34,635 nucleotides of DNA. It comes from an uncultured Mucilaginibacter sp. (lineage in GTDB: Bacteria > Bacteroidota > Bacteroidia > Sphingobacteriales > Sphingobacteriaceae). The notes beneath the pieces are model-generated. The model was not told where the DNA came from. It saw nothing but the letters and a program-made list of their open reading frames with translations, and ran no database searches. Each line of letters begins with the position of its first letter. Positions within the stretch are counted from its first letter, which is position 1. Made by a program: the position numbers and the translations under genes. Shown here piece by piece: positions 25,586 through 32,524 of the stretch. The stretch spans positions 1 through 34,635 of the forward strand of contig NZ_CAMLOV010000044.1 in NCBI RefSeq assembly GCF_946481715.1. The letters are read 5' to 3'.

Positions 25586-27301
25586 TTATAAATTTCCTTT
25601 TTTCATTTCGGTTACTGCGTAGGTTGCCGCCCTTGCGGTAAGTGCCATATATAAAATAGATGGGCTTTGGTTGCCTGTGCTGGCCATGCAGGCCCCGTCG
25701 GTTACAAATACGTTTTTACAGTGGTGTAATTGGTTCCATTGGTTCAGCAGCGATGTTTTGGGATCTTTACCCATCCGTACGCCGCCCATCTCATGTATAT
25801 CTAATCCGGGCGCCTGCTTATTATTATAAGTGGTGATGTTTTTACATCCAGCCTTCTCCAGCATCTCGCTGGTTTGGGTGTGGAAATCTTTCACCATCCG
25901 CTCGTCGTTATCATCATAACTTACGGAAGTAACCAGCAAAGGGATGCCCCATTGGTCTTTTTTATCTTCACTAAGCCTAACATGGTTGCTTTCCTTAGGT
26001 ACTGTTTCGCCTTGCAGGTAGGCAAATACATGCCAGGGGCCGGGTTCGCACAGTTCATCTTTGTATTGTGCGCCTACCTGGCCTTGTGCCGTTTCTGGCA
26101 TGTGCTGATCGCGGTAGGCGTTCATAAAGGTGGTGTACCCGCCAAAAAAATCTGTTTCCTGTTTATGCAGGTTGCGGAAGTTCACCAGTATCAAGTCCGT
26201 AGGGTTGCGCCCGAAATAATATTTATCCAGGAAGCCATCTATATCTGCAAACACTGAAGCCCGGTAATTATGGAAAGCAACGTATTTGCCCAATAGCCCG
26301 CTATCGTTCCCCAAGCCATTTGGAAAACGGTTTGATTTGGAGTTGAGCAGGACGAGGTTGCTGTTCAGTGCCGATGCATTGAGGAAGATTATCCGCGCTT
26401 TATATTCGATAACCTCTTTTGTATTGGCATCGATAACCCTGACGCCGGACGCTTTGCCCAGTTTTTCATCGTAGATAATGGAATGTACCACGGAATGCGG
26501 CCGTATAGTGAGGTTTCCGGTTTTTTTTGCCCAGGGTAGGGTAGAACTCACCGAACTGAAATACCCGCCAAACGGACAGCCACGCATACACATGTTACGT
26601 GCCTGGCAGCGGCCGCGGCCCTGGTCCAGGTGTACCTGTTGCGGATCGGTTAGGTGGGCCCACCGGGCATGCACCAGGTGCCGGTCGGTATAGTTTTCGT
26701 TTAGTTTTTGTTTGATGTGCGTGAGTGGGGCATTCATATCAAATGGCTTCATAAACTCGCCATCGGGCATAGCTTCCAGTCCGTCTTTATTGCCGCAAAT
26801 GCCGATAAATTTCTCTACATGGCTATACCATGGCGCCACATCTTTATAGCCGATAGGCCAGCCCATTCCATAGCCGAAACGCTCGGGTGCGGTAAACTCA
26901 AACTCGCTCCAGCGTTGGGTGGCACGCCCCCATGTTAACGATTTTCCGCCGACCTGGTACCCCCGGATCCAATCAAATGGTTTTTCCTGTATGTAGGGAT
27001 GATCGGCATCTTTTACGAAGAAATGGTCGCAGTCGTCGCCGTAACCCGCAGCTTTGGTTATCAGCGGGTTTTCCTCCTGTTGCCGCCGATTGATGCGCCC
27101 GCGATAGCGGAAATCCCATGGTGGGGTTGTGGCTGTGGGGTAATCTTTATTGTGCTCCACGTTTCGGCCACGTTCCAGCACCAAAGTTTTTAATCCCTGT
27201 TCGCAAAGCTCCTTGGCAGCCCAGCCCCCGCTAATACCCGAGCCTATTACTATCGCATCGTACGTTAACGACGCAACATCATCCTTCAAATTTAACGACA
27301 T
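25586..27301 (-). CDS. GMC-family FAD oxidoreductase (glycoside/gluconate dehydrogenase large subunit-like)
   Basis: A 571-residue GMC oxidoreductase. The FAD motif is VIGSGISGGWAAKEL (18-32) with E43, and the active-site histidine is H503 (DIHEMGG). Cysteines C232, C238 and C242 (CX5CX3C, ending GCPFGG) resemble the 3Fe-4S ligands of bacterial FAD glucose dehydrogenase. The NP of the usual QNPS segment reads SP (S546-P547). No signal peptide is visible, so export would need a Tat partner; none is adjacent, the only one being the subunit 3 gene at 1594. It sits between the PfkB kinase and DUF1080. Oxidation of a sugar or glycoside at C3 is the likely role. Confidence 0.92.
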   Translation of the reverse strand: MSLNLKDDVASLTYDAIVIGSGISGGWAAKELCEQGLKTLVLERGRNVEHNKDYPTATTPPWDFRYRGRINRRQQEENPLITKAAGYGDDCDHFFVKDADHPYIQEKPFDWIRGYQVGGKSLTWGRATQRWSEFEFTAPERFGYGMGWPIGYKDVAPWYSHVEKFIGICGNKDGLEAMPDGEFMKPFDMNAPLTHIKQKLNENYTDRHLVHARWAHLTDPQQVHLDQGRGRCQARNMCMRGCPFGGYFSSVSSTLPWAKKTGNLTIRPHSVVHSIIYDEKLGKASGVRVIDANTKEVIEYKARIIFLNASALNSNLVLLNSKSNRFPNGLGNDSGLLGKYVAFHNYRASVFADIDGFLDKYYFGRNPTDLILVNFRNLHKQETDFFGGYTTFMNAYRDQHMPETAQGQVGAQYKDELCEPGPWHVFAYLQGETVPKESNHVRLSEDKKDQWGIPLLVTSVSYDDNDERMVKDFHTQTSEMLEKAGCKNITTYNNKQAPGLDIHEMGGVRMGKDPKTSLLNQWNQLHHCKNVFVTDGACMASTGNQSPSILYMALTARAATYAVTEMKKGNL

Positions 27302-27323
27302 GAAAAGCGCTTTATAATTGGTA

Positions 27324-28439
27324 TTATAAAGATGAGGAAATTAAATTGGAAATGTAATTGTGCAATACAGTTAACGTGGGGCTTTCGCCCGTTTTTATGT
27401 AACAATTTGATGAAGAATTGGCCAGGATGAGCGATGCTTCGGCACCCAGCCCCAAAAGTTGGCCGATGCAGAAACCCGCGTTAAAGTTATCACCGGCACC
27501 GGTAGATATAGTTGGGTTGCTGATGAACACAGGCTGGTTAGAATAGCTGCCGCCGGCATCCCAGGCCAACGATATTTTGGCAGTGTGGATGATGAGGGTA
27601 TTTGCACCCAAAACAGGAAAGAGCGCGTTACCAACAGCTTGTAAATCAGCATGTACATCGCTCGCGGCGAATATTTTATAGAGGATGCCCGCCTCGTTGC
27701 GGTTTAGGCTGAGAGTTACTTTGCTGTAATTGCCGAAGCGCTTTATCATGTGAATTGCCAGGGTAATGGCATCCGGGCTGCGTTTAGAGCAATCTGACAG
27801 GTCGAAAAAGAACTGCCGGCTTGTATCAGTTTTTGCCCCGGAAAATACATTATCAAGCAGGCCTTCCCAGATATTGTTGGAATGGTCGAGTTCGCTCCAG
27901 TTAACGAGGCAAATCAGGTCGGCATCGCTGAAAATGTTTATTAATCTTTCCAGCCCGATAGCAGCTTTGATGACCGCCCAATCGGCGTGGTTAAGGTCGG
28001 TCATTTGCGCCAGCATAATTTTGCCGTCGTTGAATTCCATAGCGGTGGTAAAACCGGGATTAGTAAAGCTATGTAAGTTACACGCCGCGTTCATGCCCGT
28101 AAATGCTGCGTGTATTGATGGTAAGCCGAAAGCACCTACACATGCTACAGGCGTACCCATCTGGGCCATGGCATTGGCCATGATGGGCATATTGCCACCA
28201 AGTTTAAGCAACTTCTCTTCGCTCTCCAAGCTAAAACCCGAGCCGCTTTTTGCGGAGATATAATCACCAAATTGTTTTATGGTTTGGAAGTGTTCTGTGC
28301 CGCCGTCTTCCGTTTTGGTGTTTACCACTTTTACAATAGAATCTACAAAGCCATCAAAACCTGCCGCTACTTTTTTGGTAGCCAGGATAGATGCAGCATT
28401 TTGCAGGCCTTGCTGAATGAGTAGTAGCTTATCCTTCAT
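27324..28439 (-). CDS. PfkB-family carbohydrate kinase
   Basis: A 371-residue kinase of the PfkB/ribokinase family, longer than the usual ~310. Visible motifs are the N-terminal GFDGFVDSI segment (27-35), the GGNMPIMANAMAQMG region (81-95), NRNE (246-249) and the C-terminal STGAGDNFNAG with catalytic D317. It phosphorylates a sugar or related alcohol with ATP in the cytosol. The start is 2 bases downstream of the stop of the deaminase-like gene, so the two are one transcript and probably one pathway: phosphorylation, then isomerisation or deamination. I do not recognise a specific subfamily. Confidence 0.88.
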   Translation of the reverse strand: MKDKLLLIQQGLQNAASILATKKVAAGFDGFVDSIVKVVNTKTEDGGTEHFQTIKQFGDYISAKSGSGFSLESEEKLLKLGGNMPIMANAMAQMGTPVACVGAFGLPSIHAAFTGMNAACNLHSFTNPGFTTAMEFNDGKIMLAQMTDLNHADWAVIKAAIGLERLINIFSDADLICLVNWSELDHSNNIWEGLLDNVFSGAKTDTSRQFFFDLSDCSKRSPDAITLAIHMIKRFGNYSKVTLSLNRNEAGILYKIFAASDVHADLQAVGNALFPVLGANTLIIHTAKISLAWDAGGSYSNQPVFISNPTISTGAGDNFNAGFCIGQLLGLGAEASLILANSSSNCYIKTGESPTLTVLHNYISNLISSSL

Positions 28440-28441
28440 TA

Positions 28442-29176
28442 TTAAGAAACGTGTTCGAATTTAGATGCAGCGTCCTTATCCAGCAAAATACGCGCATGGG
28501 GTATGTTTTGCAGGATTGATGCCGGCACATCCGGGCTGATATGGCCTTGTAAACTCTCGGCAATAATGCCTGCTTTTTTTTTGCCTGATGCTATGAGCAC
28601 CGCCATTTTTGCTTCAGACAGGTGCTTTAAACCAAGGGTGATGCCCTGTGTTAGAATGGTCTCCTGTTTAAAATACTTCTGACCAACCTCTACTGTAATG
28701 GGTGCCAGTTCCGACAGGTGCGCATACAGATCGAAGGGCGTCCCCGGCTCGTTCAGACCCAAATGCCCGTTCATGCCGATACCTACGATCATGAGATCCA
28801 AACCGCCATGGCTGCTGATGAAGCTGTTGATGCGTTCGCATTCGGCCTCTAAATCTTCCGCTTTGGCGTCGAACATCACTACGCGCTCGGGGTCAAGGTC
28901 CAGATGGTTGAAGAAATTGGTGTGCAGGTAATGTTTGCAGCTGCCGTAATCGCGCTCGTCCATACCTACCCATTCGTCCAGCCCGATGATGGTGCATTGG
29001 CTGAAATCAGCTTTACCCTCGTTGGCATATTGCACCAAATATTTAAGCATGCCTGATGGCGATTCTCCCGAAGGAAAAACAATAAGGGAGGTGGGTTTTT
29101 CGGCGAGTTGAGTGGCAACCAAATCGGCTGCTGCTTTGGACATATCGTTTGTGGTGGGGTATATGGAGATTTTCAT
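28442..29176 (-). CDS. AgaI/NagB-like aminosugar-6-phosphate deaminase family protein
   Basis: A 244-residue member of the glucosamine-6-phosphate deaminase family. Active-site segments are IIGLDEWVG (D67) and GIGMNGHLGLNEPG (N136, H138, E143). In E. coli NagB the residue matching N136 is the catalytic Asp of GNDGH. The NGHLGLNEPG form, with GGLDL before it, is closer to what I remember of AgaI (galactosamine-6-phosphate deaminase). It may therefore act on a sugar other than glucosamine 6-phosphate. It is tightly linked to the PfkB kinase and lies beside a Gfo/Idh gene. Confidence 0.87.
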   Translation of the reverse strand: MKISIYPTTNDMSKAAADLVATQLAEKPTSLIVFPSGESPSGMLKYLVQYANEGKADFSQCTIIGLDEWVGMDERDYGSCKHYLHTNFFNHLDLDPERVVMFDAKAEDLEAECERINSFISSHGGLDLMIVGIGMNGHLGLNEPGTPFDLYAHLSELAPITVEVGQKYFKQETILTQGITLGLKHLSEAKMAVLIASGKKKAGIIAESLQGHISPDVPASILQNIPHARILLDKDAASKFEHVS

Positions 29177-29207
29177 TTTGCGTTATTTATTTTTGGTGGC
29201 TATTTTA

Positions 29208-29247
29208 CCACAGAGTTCACAGAGGGAGGAACACAGAGTACACAGAG
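29208..29247. repeat. CACAGAG-type direct repeats
   Basis: Four CACAGAG heptamers in 40 bases (CCACAGAGTTCACAGAGGG, then ACACAGAGTACACAGAG). This is a dispersed intergenic repeat type frequent in Bacteroidota. It lies upstream of the AgaI/NagB-like gene and downstream of the Gfo/Idh gene, and is followed by the second repeat at 29286. Confidence 0.65.
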
Positions 29248-29285
29248 CTTTGCAAATGGTTAAAAGAATGAGTTTTTAATTTTTT

Positions 29286-29321
29286 AATTCGTGAAATTCG
29301 ATTCAATTAGTGCCATTCGTG
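29286..29321. repeat. ATTCGTGAAATTCG-type intergenic repeat
   Basis: AATTCGTGAAATTCG followed by CAATTAGTGCCATTCGTG, a degenerate ATTCGTG direct repeat of a type seen between genes in many Bacteroidota. It ends one base before the Gfo/Idh stop codon on the minus strand. I see no terminator here, so transcription through to the deaminase gene is possible. Confidence 0.6.
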
Positions 29322-29322
29322 T

Positions 29323-30426
29323 TTATTTATTATCTAACCATAAATCCACCGGCTTAGCCACCTTGGCACTAAACGGCAAACTAATCTTTTTGCCCTGCCC
29401 GGCCGATGCATATGCCGCATAAATCATTTCCATCACGGCGCGGCCATCGTCGCCGGTTACCAGCGGGGTTTTGTTTTCGCGTACGCATTCTATAAAATGC
29501 TTTAACTCATGCGGGTAGCCCTGGTTAAATACTTCCTCAAAAACGGTGAAGCTCCAGCCGGCGGTGGTATCGGCTTTCTCCATGGCGTAGCCGTAACCTT
29601 CCCTGCTGTAGGTGATGGCGGCATTACCCATAAATAGGTCGGCATAAATAACGCCACCGGTACCGTAGATCTCGCATTTATCGTCCATGCCGCCGTGTTT
29701 GGCCCAGCTGCTCTCGGCAATGCAGGTTACGCTGTTCTCAAACTCTACAATCACTACCGCATTATCCTCGCCTTTGGTGCGGCCTTTATGGAAAACGGTA
29801 TCCATGGTGGCGTAAACGCTTTTTACCTTGGCGTGGTTGGTCATCCAGCGGAACCAGCCTAAAGCGTGGCAGCCCATATCCATCAGCACGCCGCCGCCTG
29901 CCAGGTTAATATCGTAGAACCAGTCGGTATGCGGGCCGCTGTGTTTTTCTGATTGTTTAAGCATGTACACCTCGCCAACGGCGCCTTCTTTTACCAGATG
30001 CCTCGCCCGCTCGTATTTTGGCGCGAAGCAAAGTTCCTCGGCATACATTAGTTTTACGTTATTGGCTTTGCAGGTGGCAATCATTTCGTCGGCTTCCTCC
30101 AGCGTAACAGCCAGCGGTTTTTCTATGATGATGTGTTTTCCGGCTTTGGCCGCTTTAATACAGCATTCGGCATGCAGGTAGTTGGGTACGCAGATATCTA
30201 CCACCTCGCAATCGGTGTTGGCCAGCAGCTCATCTACATCGCTAAACCATTGTGCTATATGGAATTTCTCTGCAAAGGCTTTGGCCTTTTCCGGGTTGCG
30301 GGCGTAAACGGCTACAACCTCGGCCTCCGGAATAAAACGATGGTACGATTCGAGGTGGATATCCGATATAAAACCGGCACCCAATATGGCAACTTTAGTC
30401 CTGGTCATAAGCATTATAAGTGTCAT
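29323..30426 (-). CDS. Gfo/Idh/MocA family oxidoreductase (cytosolic)
   Basis: A 367-residue NAD(P)-dependent oxidoreductase. It has ILGAGFISDIH (14-24), an intact EKP (E102-K103-P104) and GGGVLMDMGCH with D182 and H186. It resembles dehydrogenases acting on inositol, glucose-6-phosphate-type or 3-keto sugars. Three in-frame ATGs compete: 30426, 30414 and 30408. The last gives a compact MTRTKVAIL start; the first overlaps the stop of a 26-codon upstream ORF as ATGA, which would allow translational coupling. It is the first enzyme gene of the minus-strand cluster. Confidence 0.88.
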   Translation of the reverse strand: MTLIMLMTRTKVAILGAGFISDIHLESYHRFIPEAEVVAVYARNPEKAKAFAEKFHIAQWFSDVDELLANTDCEVVDICVPNYLHAECCIKAAKAGKHIIIEKPLAVTLEEADEMIATCKANNVKLMYAEELCFAPKYERARHLVKEGAVGEVYMLKQSEKHSGPHTDWFYDINLAGGGVLMDMGCHALGWFRWMTNHAKVKSVYATMDTVFHKGRTKGEDNAVVIVEFENSVTCIAESSWAKHGGMDDKCEIYGTGGVIYADLFMGNAAITYSREGYGYAMEKADTTAGWSFTVFEEVFNQGYPHELKHFIECVRENKTPLVTGDDGRAVMEMIYAAYASAGQGKKISLPFSAKVAKPVDLWLDNK

Positions 30427-30503
30427 TTAGTAGTTTGGCCCAATTGCCTGCCTTGCGCGCAGGCCATCATTGGCAAAAGCAGCAAAAGGAAAAGGTATTT
30501 CAT
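30423..30503 (-). CDS. 26-codon signal-peptide-like leader ORF
   Basis: A short ORF starts at an ATG at 30503 with AT-rich sequence before it. The peptide is MKYLFLLLLLPMMACAQ followed by GRQLGQTTK and TGA. The first 17 residues look like a complete Bacteroidota signal peptide, with a possible lipobox at MMAC15. Its TGA overlaps the ATG of the Gfo/Idh gene at 30426 by the ATGA arrangement. It may be a leader peptide coupling translation, or the remnant of a secreted-protein gene whose body was deleted and fused next to the Gfo/Idh gene. Too short to judge by homology. Confidence 0.4.
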   Translation of the reverse strand: MKYLFLLLLLPMMACAQGRQLGQTTK

Positions 30504-30624
30504 TATAGTTTATATTGGCAGCTAAAAATACGATAATTTGTCTGAATCAGAATTTCAAAATCAGCGTATTTTCAGGGTGTCAACCAGGCAACGGCGAGAT
30601 ATGCCGCGCCATCCGGCATAGCAA
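30504..30624. other. Intergenic upstream region of the minus-strand cluster
   Basis: The stretch between the leader ORF and the GTAC array is non-coding. It begins with AT-rich sequence that must contain the cluster's promoter on the minus strand, but no clear TAnnTTTG element stands out. TTTGTCTGAATCAGAATTTC near 30537 belongs to a common Bacteroidota intergenic repeat type. The small complementary text ATGCCG...CGGCAT at 30601-30620 forms a minor hairpin. Confidence 0.5.
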
Positions 30625-30734
30625 AACTGTACGAATCGTACAGTTCGTACAATCTCGTACAGTTTTTTGCGAAACGGGACAACTTCGCACAGATTCGTAC
30701 AGTTTCGCACAGATTCGTACAATTTCGTACAGCA
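30625..30734. repeat. 10-bp phased GTAC-containing repeat array with 21-bp palindrome
   Basis: Starting with a perfect inverted repeat (AACTGTACGA at 30625-30634, A, TCGTACAGTT at 30636-30645), the sequence continues as units of about 10 bp with consensus TCGYACARWT. Unit starts are 30636, 30645, 30655, then degenerate units at 30665 and 30675, then 30685, 30695, 30705, 30715 and 30725. The spacing is one helical turn, so all units face the same side of the DNA. It lies about 200-300 bases upstream of the Gfo/Idh start, with clpP ending on its other side. It could be an operator array or a simple repeat. Confidence 0.85.
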
Positions 30735-30895
30735 AAAATGCGGTTTGCGGAAATCTGTGTTTTTCGGAGGTTTTTCTGTGTTTTTCTGTGGTTAAATCGT
30801 GGATATCTGCAGTTGTCAAAAAATAGAATCCAGGCGCATGGCCGCTTCCATAATTCCCGGCTATTCTACTTATAAACCCTGCCTTGCGATGCGTT
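30735..30895. other. Intergenic region downstream of clpP with TTTTTCTGTG repeats
   Basis: Two exact, back-to-back copies of TTTTTCTGTG (30771-30790), preceded by CTGTGTTTTTCGG, make a short repeat of a type common between Bacteroidota genes. The remaining sequence up to the clpP stop at 30896 shows no gene or convincing terminator. Confidence 0.55.
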
Positions 30896-31585
30896 TTAGT
30901 CCCGGTTGGGGCCTAATATCTCATCTATCATCCCAAACTCCAGGGCTTCGGCGGCAATCATCCAATGGTCGCGGTCGGATACATTGTAAACGCGCTCGTA
31001 AGGTTGGCCGGTGTGCAGGGCGGTGATCTCGTAAAGTTCTTTCTTCATTTTGGTTACTTGTATGGCAGCTATCTCAATGTCGGCTGCCGTGCCTTGCGCC
31101 CCGCCGGATGGTTGGTGCATCATTACCCGCGAATGGGGCAGGGCAGCCCGTTTGCCCTTTGCGCCGGCGCAAAGCAGTACCTGCGCCATAGAGGCGGCCA
31201 TGCCGGTACAGATAGTAGCCACATCGGGCGAGATGAACTGCATGGTATCGTAAATGCCCAAGCCGGCATACACCGAGCCACCCGGCGAGTTGATGTAGAT
31301 CTGGATATCCCTTTTGGGATCCGCCGATTGCAGAAACAGCAGTTGCGCCTGGATGATGTTGGCCACATGGTCGTCCACCGCAGTGCCCAGGAAGATGATG
31401 CGGTCCATCATTAACCGGCTAAAAACATCCATCTGCGAGATGTTGAGCTGCCGCTCTTCCAGAATATTTGGCGTCATGCCCGTAGGCAAGTTGGCGGTGT
31501 TTACCCTGCTGATAAATCTATCTACATGCAAACTATTGACATGGCGATGCCTCACCGCGTATTTGCGGAACTCATTTGTATTCAT
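30896..31585 (-). CDS. clpP: ATP-dependent Clp protease proteolytic subunit
   Basis: A 229-residue ClpP. The serine protease triad is complete: S132 in GMAASMAQ, H157 in VMMHQPSGG and D206 in SDRDHWM. The N-terminal 45 residues extend beyond the classical processed enzyme, as often in Bacteroidota. ClpP forms a tetradecameric chamber that degrades proteins delivered by ClpX or ClpA/C. Neither clpX nor tig is adjacent, so this is probably a second, stand-alone paralogue rather than the housekeeping tig-clpP-clpX locus. Its transcription unit appears separate from the sugar cluster. Confidence 0.94.
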   Translation of the reverse strand: MNTNEFRKYAVRHRHVNSLHVDRFISRVNTANLPTGMTPNILEERQLNISQMDVFSRLMMDRIIFLGTAVDDHVANIIQAQLLFLQSADPKRDIQIYINSPGGSVYAGLGIYDTMQFISPDVATICTGMAASMAQVLLCAGAKGKRAALPHSRVMMHQPSGGAQGTAADIEIAAIQVTKMKKELYEITALHTGQPYERVYNVSDRDHWMIAAEALEFGMIDEILGPNRD

Positions 31586-31619
31586 TTCTGTAAAAATTTT
31601 TGTGTTTTAGAAGTGTGGA

Positions 31620-31680
31620 GCCTCACCCTGCCCTCTCCAAAGGAGAGGGTTCTGAAAAGCTTTTAAAGTCCTCTCCTTGA
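31620..31680. repeat. Dispersed CCCTCTCC...GGAGAGGG hairpin element
   Basis: CCCTCTCC and GGAGAGGG pair around AAA near 31631-31649, forming an 8-bp GC-rich hairpin. The flanks (CTCACCCTG before, GTCCTCTCCTTGATATAGG after) are typical of a Bacteroidota intergenic repeat. It sits in the 112-base gap between the clpP start and the stop of the small gene at 31698, and could act as a terminator for the sigma factor transcript on the minus strand. Confidence 0.7.
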
Positions 31681-31697
31681 TATAGGTGCGGCTTTCC

Positions 31698-31964
31698 TTA
31701 GCGAAACAAACCCATTATCTTCTGCCTAAAACTTTGGTGCTGCGGCAGGGTAAACAGTTGGTTATGCACATCACCTATAATGCCGACGAGGTTTTTGCGC
31801 CCATATTGCCGCACCAGCCCGAGGGTTTGTTTATGCCATTGCACTTTTAAAGGCAATTCGTCATCAAGCAAAAGCTTAGCCTCAAAAAGCAGGGCCTCAT
31901 CCGGCGTGGCGGTGCCTTGCACGTGCTGGTCTATTTGTTGTATCTCAGTCAATAAAGTCCTCAT
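31698..31964 (-). CDS. Small protein downstream of ECF sigma factor
   Basis: An 88-residue, mainly helical protein without signal peptide or membrane segment. It begins MRTLLTEIQQIDQHV and ends in a basic tail (RQKIMGLFR). The middle (TPDEALLFEAKLLLDDELPLKVQWHK) resembles the helical N-terminal part of some anti-sigma factors, but the membrane and periplasmic parts of those are absent. It overlaps the end of the sigma factor gene by 20 bases, so the two are translationally coupled. A role as a small cytosolic modulator of the sigma factor is a guess from position. Confidence 0.7.
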   Translation of the reverse strand: MRTLLTEIQQIDQHVQGTATPDEALLFEAKLLLDDELPLKVQWHKQTLGLVRQYGRKNLVGIIGDVHNQLFTLPQHQSFRQKIMGLFR

Positions 31965-32484
31965 ACTGCAATGCGTTTTGTTTAATGGTTTCGCGTACCT
32001 TTTCCAGGCATTTGTGTTTCTGAACGGTTACCGAGCGTTCGCCCGAGTAGCCGAACAGGCCGGCTATTTGCTTCATCGGTAGCTTATCGTAATAAAAGGC
32101 GCTCAGTATATCCATGCACTTTTTGCCGGCGGTTTCCAGGTAATGCAGCAGTTTTTCGGCGGCGGGCTGTGGCTCTGTTTCATCCGGCAGGTCGAACCCT
32201 TCAAATTCATCCAGCGATATATCGTACCGCCCATCCCTGAATTTTTTAAACCAGAGGTGTTTGGCAATACCCAGCAGATAGGCGCTTTCGCCTTTTTGCA
32301 GTTCCAGTTTACCTGCTGCTGCCTTTTCGTAATAAATAATCAGCGCGTCCTGGAAAACATCGCGGGCATCGTCAAAGCTGCCGCCCAGTTTGGCAACATA
32401 CTTTGCCACCGTGGGGAAAGCGCTTTTGTAAAGCCGCATCATCAGCTTTTCGGTTTCGGCGTGTGTGTTTTTTACTGGCATCAT
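31945..32484 (-). CDS. ECF-type RNA polymerase sigma factor
   Basis: A 179-residue sigma-70 family protein of the extracytoplasmic-function type. Region 2 contains DDARDVFQDALIIYYEKA and the following LGIAKHLWFKKFRD. Region 4 is a helix-turn-helix around LPMKQIAGLFGY and SVTVQKHKCLEKVRE. Two adjacent ATGs (32484 and 32481) are equivalent starts. It is the first gene of a two-gene unit with the small overlapping protein. An imperfect palindrome 41 bases upstream may be part of its control. Targets cannot be deduced from the window. Confidence 0.92.
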   Translation of the reverse strand: MMPVKNTHAETEKLMMRLYKSAFPTVAKYVAKLGGSFDDARDVFQDALIIYYEKAAAGKLELQKGESAYLLGIAKHLWFKKFRDGRYDISLDEFEGFDLPDETEPQPAAEKLLHYLETAGKKCMDILSAFYYDKLPMKQIAGLFGYSGERSVTVQKHKCLEKVRETIKQNALQYEDFID

Positions 32485-32524
32485 ATCCGCGTTTAATAGT
32501 ATGTGCAGGATTTTGGAGAACTAT

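Noticed and set aside
30625..30734. CRISPR array
   Set aside because: Units are only 10 bp and contiguous with no spacers, and no cas genes are present.
30580..30819. A 79-codon minus-strand reading frame across the GTAC array
   Set aside because: Its sequence is generated by the 10-bp repeat and the TTTTTCTGTG repeats, it has no family resemblance, and it is better explained as repeat DNA.
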